Assembly: GCA_009746045.1 (NCBI GenBank) | Contig: RPFO01000436.1 | Span: 1,501,772-1,565,771 of the forward strand | Source of the DNA: Mesostigma viride | Lineage: Eukaryota; Streptophyta; Mesostigmatophyceae; Mesostigmatales; Mesostigmataceae | Direction of reading: 5' to 3' | DNA length: 64,000 nucleotides | Shown: piece after piece, positions 24,049 through 34,770 of the stretch | How the letters are laid out: the number at the start of each line of letters is the position of its first letter | Position numbering within the stretch: the first letter of the stretch is position 1 | The notes under the pieces: generated by a model | What the model was told of the DNA's origin: nothing | What the model saw: only the letters and a program-made list of their open reading frames with translations | Database searches by the model: none | Position numbers and translations under genes: made by a program

Positions 24049-25047
24049 GGAATATAGCAATAGTGTAGATTAGTAAGTCTTAGCCTACCACGCGGCCCCA
24101 GCGCATGTGCGCCCATAATGGCCATGGATGATGCATTTAAGAATTTAGCCACCCCTGCCTATAATGGGACCCCCATGGATGATGCATTAACCCGTGTTTT
24201 ATTACAACGCGATACATCGCGTTGTAGGGTTAGAACGCGATGTATCGCGTTGTAATCTGACACGTGGCAAACCTATTAAACATGCGATTTTTGGTCTGAA
24301 ACTTTCAACATAGGTCAGAAAAATCTCATAGAATTCAAGAAAAAATCCTGGTATTTTTGGTATTTTTTTTGTGACAGCTGCAAACAAATATGTACCACTG
24401 AAATCAGGCATTTTTGCGGGACGAAGGTGAAGACGACGGCGATGGCGGCAGGTAGATCACGCCAGTTTTCGCACGAATTTCAGTGGCTGTTGGGAGGCAC
24501 GACCATGATGATGCGTTCAAAGGTTGATAATTAGGTTTCTACGAGTTTGTTGAGGTACTGGGGCAAAGGAAACGTAGTTTTTTCCAGTTTCTCACCCAAC
24601 TTTCATGCGGAAACCCTGGAAACCGGCATACATATTATTACGTCAAGACTCGGGTCTGCTGCGGCACCATGCTTGGTATTTCCATGGTGTTTCGACTTCT
24701 TAACACATGTTTATTCATTCCGAACGCCCGGACTCTCGGCGAAACCGAGATTTGTGCAGACTTTTATTGGGTAGCTCCGGGCATGATGGTGCCTGCAAAT
24801 AGCGTAAGGCGTGACCGTGGCTATTGCTACGGTATGCTGTATTTTCCTGGAAATGGCCTCTGCCACCAGCTCAATAGTGCTTGCAGGCGTAAGTATATCG
24901 TGTTTCTACCTAGTTTCTGCCAGTTTTCCACTTATTTCTACCGACCTCTGCCCAGCCTCTGTAAGACCGGCATCCTACTCGACGTTGCTTGCATGTCAGC
25001 CATAGCAGGTTGCAGTTGTGCAGAATTTAGGTGCTGTATACGTCGTC

Positions 25048-25943
25048 CCCACCTTCCCCACCGAAGCCTCCATCCGCACCCTCCTCAAGGAAGCTTTCGA
25101 GCAGCACGTGACCCCTCTTGCCGCAGATGTGGCGGCACTTGGCGGCACGCTGGCTGCTGAGCTCCCCACCATCCCCACCGCCACCGCCACCCTCCTCGCC
25201 TCCCCCCCCCCCCCCCCTCCGCCTCCACCGACTCCATCACCGCCCAGCTCCGCGACATCGACCAGCGCCTCAAGGATAATGCAATCGCTATCGAGGTCTT
25301 GCAGAACACAGCAGGCCTCACCGCCCAGGCAGTGAAGGACATTGCCGCCAAGCCAGCCCCGGCTGGCCTGGCCGGCGATGCTCCTCCCATCACTACCTGG
25401 GCGGACATGCTTAAGCAACACACCACCTCCACCACCTCCGCCGTCGCAGCCCAGCTCCAGCGGCAGACGCTTGACCTCCGCGAGGAGGCCGAGCTCGCCA
25501 AGCGCAGCCTCAACGCCATACTCAAGAACTTCGACATGGAAGAAGGTGAGAATTCCGAGAAGCTTGCACGTGCGTTTGAGAGCAAAATCCTTGCACGCAT
25601 GGGCCTTCTTGGTGAGATCAAGCTGACCGCCCACCGCCTCCCCCCCGCGCGGGGTAAGGCAGGGGCGCCTCCGCTTCTTCTCATCTTTGATAGCCCAGCG
25701 GACAAGATTTCGTTCCTCAGACGCCGCAAGCGGCTCGAGAATACTCACTTCACCGTGGACGACGACTTGACCCTGGCACAGCAACAACGGCGACGAGAGC
25801 TATGGCCGACCTACCTCCAGCTCCGGCAGACCAAGGCGGGCCAGCCGGTGTACTGGAAGGGGGCGGCCATCTACGTCGGCCACAAGCCCTGGCAAGCGAC
25901 CCCCTCGACCACCGCGGCCCCAGCAACTCCAGCCCCAGCCTAG
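25048..25943 (+). CDS. ORF1-like RNA-binding protein with a C-run frame change (copy b)
   Basis: Truncated at the 5' end. The N-terminal part (LKEAFEQHVTPLAADVAAL, then Thr/Ala-rich) runs into a long C homopolymer near 25201-25215. After one frame change it continues as a coiled-coil-like segment (ITAQLRDIDQRLKDN), a second coiled coil (AAQLQRQTLDLREEAELAK), the RRM-like fold and the C-terminal module (LTLAQQQRRRELWPTYLQLR, GQPVYWKG), stopping at 25943. Copy c lacks the C run at this place and reads through it in one frame, so the ancestral frame was continuous. Confidence 0.75.
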
Positions 25944-26387
25944 GGGAATACAGCAGTAGTGTAGAATAGTTAGACAGTGGCCTTGTACATGCCCGCCTAC
26001 TACCGGCACTATACCAGCTGAGGCCTAGCCTTTTTAGTCATGTACATGTGTGCCTATGATGAGCCACCCTCCAGATGATACCTAGCTTTATTTAATTATG
26101 CCGTGCCCATGCAGGGGGTCACTCCCTGCTGAGAAGCCATGCCCTAGCCTTTGTATAGCTGCGCTGATCTTCCCCACCTATGACAGGCTCCCCTTAGCTG
26201 GGTGTTGCCTGAAACTCTGGGTGATGCAGGTGCCCTAGTGCACCTAGAGCAAGTGTTGTTTACATTCCCACCCTTGCAGGAAGTAGCTTAGAATGTATGA
26301 TAGGCCATATGCCCCTTCTCTGGACTATGTGCTACATATACTCCCAACGGAGTTATGTTACAATTCAATTCAATTCAATTCAATTCA
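25048..26387 (+). mobile_element. Retroposon copy b, 5'-truncated, nested inside the TTAA element
   Basis: It is flanked by the 10-bp direct repeat ATACGTCGTC (25038-25047 and 26388-26397). It contains most of the coding region, the 3' UTR, the CTCCCAACGGAG terminus and a (CAATT)n tail at 26361-26387. The structure is that of a target-primed retroposon. Confidence 0.9.
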
Positions 26388-27870
26388 ATACGTCGTCAAG
26401 CCGTGCATATATCGTGAGGATTGGATGTTGATGGTTTATACTGCGTTGATTGTGCAAGAAGATCAGCTGGGTGCCCATAATCATGGTGTATAATCATGTG
26501 TTGTTAGCATCTTGCCACCATTTGCTAGCATGCATTCCAGCGTCATCTTTGCCTGCATGTAAGCTCATGGATCACTCAACCTATCCAAGCCTTGCATTAC
26601 ACGTGCCTCTTTCTTTCAGTATAGCACGCGTTATGGAATGAAAACCCAGCACCTCCGTTCCCACGAGGCATGTGCTCAACACGTTGTGAGAGTGAATGAT
26701 GCTTTGGCTACTATGGCTGCCTGATTCAGTCATATTAGGTCATCCAGTCATGATGTTTGATGCATGTTTGATGCTGTATAACTTATACAACACATATTTT
26801 CAACGTTTTTTTGACCCTCCAAGCTCACTATGGCCCCGTTTATGGGGCCCGTGTCGTTGCGTCATGTTGTGAAGGGCTCTCATTTTTCCCACTGCGTTGT
26901 ACTGCGTTGTAATTGTGATGCTAATGAAAAATAGCTCCAGTGGCCCAATGGGCCTGAGTTTTGTTTCACAGAGCCTGCATATGTTGCCCATAGCTCGTGC
27001 AAGAAGCCAGATTTTTGTCATGAACCATTTGTGAATAAGCACATGACTTGTGACCTAGGGTCAAGAAATTGCGGTCATGGTCAGACCCCCCTGTATTCAA
27101 ACCAGTGTATCTCTCTAATGAATTAGCATATTGTAGGTCTGAGTAGCTCAAAAAATCCTTTATGGGCTTTCAGGAAAGTAAATACATGACCATGAAAACA
27201 AAATTACCTTAGGTGCTATACGCGTTCTAAAAAAAGCTTACAACGCGATATATCGCGTTCTAATAAAAAAAACACGGGTTAAGAATTAGCTATGCCCTGC
27301 CTATACAGAGAGTCACTCTCTGATGAGAAGCCATGCCCTAGCTCTTGTAGTACAGCCATGGTGATCTTCCCCCACCATGACAGGCCCCCCTTAGTTGGGT
27401 TGAGCCGGAGCTCTGAGACTCTGGTGGTGCAGGTGCCCTTGGTGCACCTAGAGCAAGTGTCGTTTACATTCCCACCCTTGCAGGAAGTAGCTTAGAATGT
27501 ATTAAAAGCCATATGCCCCTTCTCTGGGATGTGTGCTACATATACTCCCAACGGAGTTATGTTCCTAATTAATTAATGGCCCTGAGCCACGAGCCATGAG
27601 ATAGCCATGGCTGACGTTGGAGGCCGCGGAGCTCATGACTTTCATGTTTGGGCACCAAATTCGGCCGTGAATATCACAATCGCTTCGTCTTTCTAAGACG
27701 CACAAGCTGATATATTTTCCCGAAGCTATCACGCAATACTATGACAAGCACTACGCTCCTCTACGCAACGCAGCCTGGCGGCTGCGCTGAGCCCTGAAAA
27801 TACGTCTGCAGCTCCGGCTGCAGCTTCGCCCTCAGGCCCGGAAGGCAGCGGTGCCACTAGTCAAGCACTG

Positions 27871-28583
27871 GTGGTAACTTGCCCAGCCCCCTCCCGGGCT
27901 TGCCTCGATCGCCATCGGCATCGCCTGAGCCCAAGCGCAGTCATCCTGGTGAACCTAGCTGGTCGGACGCCTTTGACGTCAACTCCTATGGCTACTGGAA
28001 GCGAAAACCGTCAGCCTTCATGGACGATGTGTTTTTCGGCACGCACGCCTTGCTTATTGATCTGTGCGCGCACCTCATCCGCCAGGGCCGAGGCCATATG
28101 CCAAACGGCTCACCAGCTTTGCTTCACTGTCGACGACCTGCCACGCTTGATGCGCCCCCGGCTGCAGCGCCTCGCCCTCTGCTCCCTCCTCGGGCGCTCC
28201 GAAGCCGAGATCTGCCCCCCCCCTCCCACCGTCACGACCGACACCATCGTTTGCACCCTCCTTAAAGAAAGCCTTCGAGCAGCACAGCCCCCCTCGCTGC
28301 AGATGTGGCCGCCATGGGTGGCACGCTGGCTGCCGAGCTCCCCGCCATCTCCACCGCCACCTCCACTGTTCTCGCCTCCAGCTCCACCACAACCGCCACC
28401 GACGCCATCACCGCCCAGCTCCGTGACATCGACCAGCGCCTCAAGGACAACGCCATCACCATCGAGTGCATGCCTGCAAAACACCCCAGGCCTCACCGCC
28501 CAGGCGGTGAACTGAAGGACATTGCCGCCAAGCCAGCCCCCGCTGGCCCGGCAGGCGATGCACCTCCTCCCCCCCAGACCTCA
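27871..28583 (+). pseudogene. ORF1-like protein, 5' half only (copy c)
   Basis: This is the 5' portion of the family coding region, preceded from about 27587 by a 5' UTR shared with copy d. The start region near 27741 is frame-broken relative to copy d, and a further frame change lies near 28290. Around 28305-28470 it encodes the LAAELPAISTATSTVLA and ITAQLRDIDQRLKDN segments in a single frame. It ends abruptly before the RRM-like part. It is non-functional as it stands. Confidence 0.7.
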
Positions 28584-30011
28584 CAACACCGCGAGCCCCG
28601 CCAAATTTTTACATAAATTATTGTCCGGAATTCGTCCGAGATCTAGATTTTTCCTGCGCCACGACTGACGAAAACGACGAAAACACCCATGGCGGTCGAG
28701 CATGAGCTAGCGTTCTGAAACTTGCGTCATTGCAGCCGCTCGAGGTGTCAAAACGAAGCTTACATCACGGTTAATCCATGGAATAATTTTGGACTTATAT
28801 ACGCAGTGATTGCGACGCGGGCATTGAACGGGGCAAAAAGTTTTTTCACAGCGGACCAGTTTTTCGCAAAAACTGGATTTCTCGGTGGTACGTGTCTCAA
28901 AGTCTTGGTCACATGAGGATACAAAAATCCCGGCACGATAGCTCAGCTTGTTCGTTATAATATTCCCGAAAACGTTAGTGTTTTCGTTTTTTGAGTTTCG
29001 CTTTTAATTGTCCGGCATTGACGTGAATAAATGTGGGGGTGCAAAATCCGTCTGTTTCTTGCTTCATGCAATGCATATCTTTGTCGTCAGATAATCAGCT
29101 CTTTAGGCTATGCCCGACCTCCCTATACTGCCAGCCTGCGGCAGTAAGCCACCAGAGGTTATGGCGTGCCCAAGGTTCCGCGCTAAGGCCGCTAATGGTC
29201 TTCCGGATGTGTAGTAAGTGCGGTAAAAGCTGCGAAAATTGCTTATAATGCCTGTAGGAAGTTGTTTGTAACAGTGTTTTCCAAGCGAGTTCATTGTTCT
29301 TTTGACGCCAGATACAAAAGGCAAACGGGGGCATCGTTTTTATTAGTCGGCAGTGCGGTTTCGAGATGTGATGAGTCGGGCAGACGACCTCGCCACGACA
29401 CGCTCGGCTCAAGCTTCGCATATCCCGGCAGCCTTAAGTTAAAGAAGCGCAGATTAAGCGAGGTGAGCGAGCCAGAGGGCCCAGAATCGTTGCTAACGCA
29501 AGGCAGCTTCTGAAAGGGTAGAAAGCTGGATTGTTAAGACTTCCTCAAGAGCATGGTGCAGTGGTTATTGCCACCTTGTCCAGATATTTGCCCTTGTCTT
29601 TCTGACGGGACACCCCCGAATTTTTTGGTGCCAAAAAATTCGCGCCGGAGCCGAAAGTCACAAATTTCACGTGCACGGTGCGCGCACCCCTTGCGGAAGT
29701 GGCCATGGCGACTGCGTTCAGGCGAAACTACCACACTAGGGCAGGCAAAATGCAAAAATTTTACTCGAATCTAAAAGGAGATGAGTTTATGATGTTAGTT
29801 TGTGGCGGAAATCAGCTGGTTTACAATATCGCTGTTGTTTTTTTATGCCATCGGCATGGGGGGTAATCTGAATTTTTTGGTCGCGCGGAATGAAATAGAA
29901 TTCATGATAGCGGCTGTAAAATAGCGGTTTTGGGGGCTGTTCTGACCTTGAAGCAGGCATTAATATCGGTTGCATCGAATTCTAAACCGAGCTGGTGCTT
30001 TTTGCCGGATT
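28584..30011. other. No gene seen; contains a dispersed palindromic repeat
   Basis: There are short frames only. Around 29550-29730 lies a segment repeated in inverted orientation at about 35890-36030, centred on a near-perfect 24-bp palindrome at 29618-29641 (A6/T6 arms around GGTGCC). Confidence 0.6.
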
Positions 30012-30021
30012 TTTGGCCATT

Positions 30022-32060
30022 GAATTGAATTGAATTGAATTGTAACATAACTCCGTTGGGAGTATATGTAGCACATAGCCCTTGAGAGGGGGCATATGGC
30101 CTATCATACATCCTAAGCTACTTCCTGCAAGGGTGGGGATGTAAAGGACCCTTGCTCTAGGTGCACCAGGGCACGTGCATCCCCATGATCTTCAAGCTAT
30201 GCCCAGCGAAGGGGGAGCCTGTCATGGGGGGGGAAGATCAGCATAGCTATACAAAGGCTAAAGCGTGGCTCTCAGCAGAGAGTTACTCCCTGCATGGGCA
30301 CAACATAACTAAATAAGGCTAGGCATCATCTGGAGTGTGGCTCATCATAGGCACACATGTACATGATTAAATAAAGCGCGTGGCTTAGCTGGGATAGTGC
30401 CTCTAGGAGGCGTATGTAATGTACATGGCCACGGTCTATCTATTCTACACTACTACTGCTGTATTCCCCTAAGCTGCATGGGGCGTCTGGAGTCGCTGGG
30501 GCCGCGGGGGGGGGGTGTCGCCTGCCAGGGCTTGTGGCCGACGTAGATGGCCGCCCCCTTCCAGTACACCGGCTGGCCCGCCTTGGTCTGCCGGAGCTGG
30601 AGGTAGGTCGGCCATAGCTCCCGTCGCCGTTGTTGCTGCGCCAGGGTCAGGTCGTCATCAAGGGTGAAGAGAGTCTTCTCGAGCCGCTTGCGGCGTCTGA
30701 GAAAAGAAATCTTGTCCGCCGGGGTCTTAAAGGTGAGAAGGAGCGGGGGCGGCCCTGCCTTACCCCGCGCGCGGGGAAGGCGGTGGGCGGCCAGCTCGAT
30801 CTCACCAGTAAGGCCCATGCGATCAAGGATTTCTCTCTCAAAAGCACGCGCAAGCTTCTCGGAATTCTCACCTTCCTCCATCTTGAGATTCTTGACAATG
30901 ACGTTAAGGCTGCGCTTGGCGAGCTCGGCCTCCTCGCGGAGGTCAAGCGTCTGCCGTTGGAGCTGGGCTGCGACGGCGGAGGTGGTGGAGGTGGTGTGTT
31001 GCTTAAGCATGTCCGCCCAGGTGGTGATGGGAGGAGCATCGCCGACCAGGCCAGCCGGGGCTGGCTTGGCGGCAATGTCCTTCACCGCCTGGGCGGTGAG
31101 GCCTGCGGTGTTCTGCAGAACCTCGATAGCGATGGCGTTATCCTTAAGACGCTGGTCGATGTCGCGGAGCTGGGCGATGATGGAGTCGGTGGAGGCGGAG
31201 GGGGGGGGGTGGAGGCGAGGAGGGCGGCGGTGGCGGTGGGGATGGTGGGGAGCTCAGCAGCCAGCGTGCGCACATTGGCAGCAATGGGCGACACGTGCTG
31301 TGAGAAGGCGTCGTGGAGGTGACGGAGGAAGGTGGATTCGGTAACGGGGCAGGGTTGCAAAAGGTCGAAGGCCGAGCGCTTAGTGATGGTAAAGAGAGCT
31401 GCGAGCTGAAGGCGGGGGCGAGGCCAGCCGGCCATGTTGGCCGAGGTAGGGGCGTCAGCTGGGCGGTCGGAAAACCGGCCGTCAGCTCCGTTGCGGAAAA
31501 GGTGGGTTCTGGAATGGAACTGCTCGCACAGGGCCAGCAGTGAGGCGTGGGACCCGTAAAACACGAGCTCCAGTAACTTGGAGCAATGTATTTCGAAAAA
31601 GGCAAGCCTGTTGATGTCGAAGGTGGCAAAAAGCCGATCAACGTCAAAATCTCGCTCAGACCAGCCAGGTTCGTCTGAGCGACTGCGCTTGGGATCAGGC
31701 GAGGCTGAGGGCGAGGCAGGAAGCCCGGGAGGGTGCTGGGCGACTACCAGTGCGCGACTAGTGTCACTGCCGCCTGCCGGACCTGATGGCGAAGCTGCAG
31801 CCGGAGCTGCAGACGTATTTTCATTGCCGAGCGCAGCCGTCAGGCTGCGTTGCGTCGATGGGCGTTTGCTCATCGTATATTGCGTAATAGCGTCGGAAAA
31901 TTATATCAGCATGTGCGTCTTAGAAAGACGAAGCGATTGTGATATTCACGACTAAATTCGGTGCTCAAACGTGAAAGTTATGAGCTCCGCCGTCAGCCAT
32001 GGCTACCTCGTGGCTCGTGGCTATTTGCCGCTTTTGATGGATGGATGGATGGGTACAACA
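30022..32060 (-). mobile_element. Retroposon copy d, apparently full length (about 2.04 kb), ORF1 only
   Basis: It is flanked by the 10-bp direct repeat TTTGGCCATT (30012-30021 and 32061-32070). On the minus strand it runs from a 5' UTR starting at 32060, through one coding region, to the 3' UTR, the CTCCCAACGGAG terminus and a tail of (CAATT)n. Its 5' end extends beyond that of copy c. No reverse transcriptase or endonuclease frame lies anywhere in it. The layout resembles ORF1-only LINE derivatives, which depend on enzymes of a partner element. Confidence 0.9.
30453..31873 (-). CDS. ORF1-like RNA-binding protein, frame-broken at C runs (copy d)
   Basis: ATG at 31873. The N-terminal 230 residues are Ala/Pro/Ser-rich with a KRSRSDEP basic patch and no known domain. 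A plus-strand G run at about 31199-31210 breaks the frame. It resumes with ITTWADML, a coiled-coil-like AAQLQRQTLDLREEAELAK, an RRM-like fold (NVIVKNL and PLLLTFKTPADKISFL) and the C-terminal module with LTLAQQQRRRELWPTYLQLR. A second G run near 30507-30516 alters the last residues relative to copy b. The same position is broken in copy b, which hints at homopolymer slippage or assembly error. The expected role, RNA chaperone for retrotransposition, is inferred from L1 ORF1 architecture. Confidence 0.8.
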
Positions 32061-32070
32061 TTTGGCCATT

Positions 32071-33240
32071 ATCGGTAAGTAATTGTTCAGATCTGCGCAG
32101 TGCGTGTCTGACCTGTCCATGGAAGAACGGCTGTTGTTGCGCGCCTGGGCGAGGGATTTACGAGGGCAAGGTACAGATTTGTCGCGAACGTTATCTGCTA
32201 TCGGTGCATTCTTCTACGCGCTCATCGTTCGAGGTTTTTTGCGTTCTTATTGGGCAGTTTCCGCCAGCTAGCTCGCCGTCGCTTGCCGTTGTGTTGTCGA
32301 ATACCTGGCAGCTTTAGATTGTTTTCGTTGATGTCGTGATCAGGGCCGCTTCAGTCGCAGCCTATAGCTCTTCGGGAAGGTATAAGGCATTTCATAAAAC
32401 GTGTTCTGGCAAGGATGTTGTGCGTATGGACGCTTCTTGTTGTTTGAGAGTGACGCACCCTCTCCTCACAGGCCGCAGCGGCATCACAGCGCTCATGCGG
32501 TGAAGGGCCGCCAATGGTTTCTTTGCATTTTATCGTGCAGGGATGGAAGTGTTATAGTGATGATGATGTTGGAGATATTGCATTTGTGTGACTGCATGTA
32601 GATAGCTGGCACCAATGGTTGTTTGAGCTTTCCTTTGTTATGATGATGTGACAAGACTACAATGTGCTGAGCCAACCATGGTTGACATGCATGACTGCAT
32701 GCAAGCTATATATACCATGTTCTTACTTGGTTCCTTGCCCTCCATAGTCCCAGTTTGTCATCCATGCCGGGGAGGACAGTTTAGGAGGTGTTGTTGTGTT
32801 GATTAGCTTGGTTGGCATCAACCTTACACTCTAACCTGGGAGAAACATAGGAAATGCTGCTTAGGCATGTTAGGGCTACCATCGTCAAGGCTATGCACAT
32901 ATTTACAAGGCTGGCCATGCTGGAGGGATGATGAAGACATATGAGGTGCGTGGCCACCCCTTTGTACTTTGTAAACATACTCTGCATGGTTTTGGTGCAT
33001 GTTGGATGGCATATTAAGTGGCACTGTGGGGTTACTAACTTACTGTCACTGAGTGGTCCTTAGTGCCTTGTCATGTGGTCATATAGGAAACCGGAGACGT
33101 CCGTCCTATAGTCAGCAAAATTGGTGCGAGAGGTCCCCAGTTCGATTCCGGTCGGATTCATTTGCAGATCGCGTTTTTCCGCGTTTTCCGCGGCCCGGTA
33201 CTGAACGCAAATGGTTTTCACCTTTGCGGAGTGCCTGATC
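32071..33240. other. No gene seen
   Basis: Short frames only. A tRNA-like fragment with a T-loop motif AGTTCGATTCC lies near 33127-33155, but no complete cloverleaf could be drawn. Confidence 0.5.
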
Positions 33241-33249
33241 AAATATAGG

Positions 33250-34770
33250 AAACCCATCAACTTGAGCAGTTCTTGTCGCAATGACCCCCCACATTGAGCA
33301 TGGGTTGCCGTCAGCGTGCAAGAGTTGATTATGTGTGCTTTGGTCAGTTTGCAGATGTCTTTGATGAAGAAGGAGGTGCTAGTGTGGCTAAATGGTTACT
33401 CTAATTTCCTTGTAGCGTCTACATGGGTGGCCGTCTTGGAATGGTTGTAACTTGGGCAGTTCTTGTCAGAATGGCGTCAAACCTTGAACATAGGATCGAG
33501 GTACCATATGTGCAGAGAATGGTAGTATGTGGTTTGGCCAGTTTTCATGAGGCTTAGATGTATAAAGGGGTGTTAGTGTGGTTAAATACTAGCTAAAACC
33601 TCCCTTAGCTTCGTCACAGGTGGCAATCTAGGAATATCCATCAAATAGGGCTGCGCTTGTCAGAATGACCTGAAAATTTGGGGCTGCATGTCTCCCAACG
33701 TGTAATATTTGGGAATATATGGTTTGGCACTATTGCATGTGTTTATGATTTGATTTTTTTTTTTGGTTAAAAAAAGTACCCTTTTTGCGGGGAAATCCAT
33801 CAATGTGTCTAAACATGGTTATTCTGTGCTCAAAATTAGGTAGCATTTCTCAAAAGTCAGGGAACTATATGGGAATATATGATTTGGTCCCAATATTCTG
33901 ATCCCAATATGTTTGCCCATTGTCCTAGAAAAAATGTGACTAAAATAGCGTCTTTTTCTATTTTTAGCGCGTTACCGGTGTATGGTGGGGGCTAGTACCC
34001 CCCCCAAGTGGCTGGAATTTTTTTTTTAAATCATATTTATGGTCCCCAATCATAATTGGATTTTTAGCACATGCATAGGTATGGTTTCCAGAAAAGTGCC
34101 CTTTAGGGGTGTCCCCTCCCCTAAAGGGGATGGGACATATCTAAAGTGCACTTTTCTGGAAAACAGACCTGTGCATGGGATAAAAATCCAGTTATGCTTC
34201 CAAACCATAAATATGTGAAAAAAAAAATTTTCCAGCCACTTGGGGGTGGTACTACCCCCCAGCATGACCCAGTTATGAGCTAAAAATAGAAAAAGACGCT
34301 ATTTTTGGCCGATTTTTCCTAGGAGACTGGGCAAACCAAAAGTGACCAAACCACATATTTTCCTAAAATCCCCACCCTTGCAAATAAATCTGGCTACTCA
34401 GGACCACAAAATAAGCACGTTTAGACTATTTATAGGGTTTAGCCCAAAACACGTATTTTTTTGGTCCTAAAAAAATAAATCAAATAGTAGACACATGCAA
34501 AAATTCCAGTGATGATATTTATACTAGGCCTAGGGTGGGAATTTCACTCTCACAAAGTTTGAGCTCATTCTGAGCACGTTTACTCATGTTGATTGGTGTA
34601 AACATGCAAAAAAAAAATGACAGAAAATCCCGCTTATGAGCACAAACACCAGACCTATTACACCCTAGCCCACCACCAACTGGGCCAAACCAAGTCAAAT
34701 TAATTCATTTATGATGTTAAAAAGCTTGCCACAAAATCCCAGGTCATTCTGAGCTAGTTTGCCCTTAGTA
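33250..34770. repeat. Large imperfect inverted repeat with internal ~185-bp subrepeats
   Basis: The arms pair around a centre near 34115. Examples are GTGCCCTTTAGGGG against CCCCTAAAGGGG, CCCCCAAGTGGCTGGAA near 34003 against its inverse near 34240, and the block with tagcgtctttttc near 33945 against its inverse near 34290. Farther out, tgcatgtgtttatgattt (about 33735) pairs with aaatcaaatagtagacacatgca (about 34480). The left arm holds direct subrepeats at about 33260, 33445 and 33640 (caGTTCTTGTCAGAATG-like), and the right arm has inverted counterparts near 34560 and 34750. No coding frame. Confidence 0.8.

Larger units (their letters stand above)
24191..27278. mobile_element. piggyBac-like non-autonomous element inserted at TTAA
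   Basis: The ends are CCCGTGTTTT and its inverse AAAACACGGG, bordered by TTAA on both sides (24187-24190 and 27279-27282), the target duplication of piggyBac. Each end carries a subterminal palindrome built on AACGCGATAYATCGCGTT. At the left end two such blocks form a 22-bp perfect inverted repeat (24203-24256). The insertion splits the 3' UTR of copy a, and the unsplit sequence survives in copy e around the TTAA at 37966-37969. No transposase is present. Apart from copy b, the interior (24257-25037 and 26398-27240) has no recognisable gene. Confidence 0.88.
23465..27575 (+). mobile_element. Retroposon copy a, 5'-truncated, inserted into copy c
   Basis: It is flanked by an 11-bp direct repeat ATGGCCCTGAG (23454-23464 and 27576-27586). 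It begins within the coding region, continues into the 3' UTR to 24186, is interrupted by a TTAA element, and resumes at 27283. It ends with the family terminus CTCCCAACGGAG and a TTAATTAATTAA-like tail. The 5' truncation, tail and duplication indicate target-primed reverse transcription. Confidence 0.85.
23405..28583 (-). mobile_element. Retroposon copy c, 5'-inverted (twin-primed), split by later insertions
   Basis: Left part (about 23405-23464): the 3' terminus of the family in minus orientation, including CTCCGTTGGGAG and an A/T tail. Right part (about 27576-28583): the 5' UTR and the 5' half of the coding region in plus orientation. Removing copy a and its target duplication joins them as an inverted 5' segment fused to a correctly oriented 3' end, the hallmark of twin priming in target-primed retrotransposition. 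No target duplication for copy c itself was found. The right boundary near 28583 is where similarity to copies b and d stops. Confidence 0.65.

Noticed and set aside
33110-33160. A tRNA gene
   Set aside because: A B-box-like AGTTCGATTCC is present, but the T stem does not pair well and no A box, D arm or matching acceptor strand was found. At best a decayed tRNA-derived fragment.
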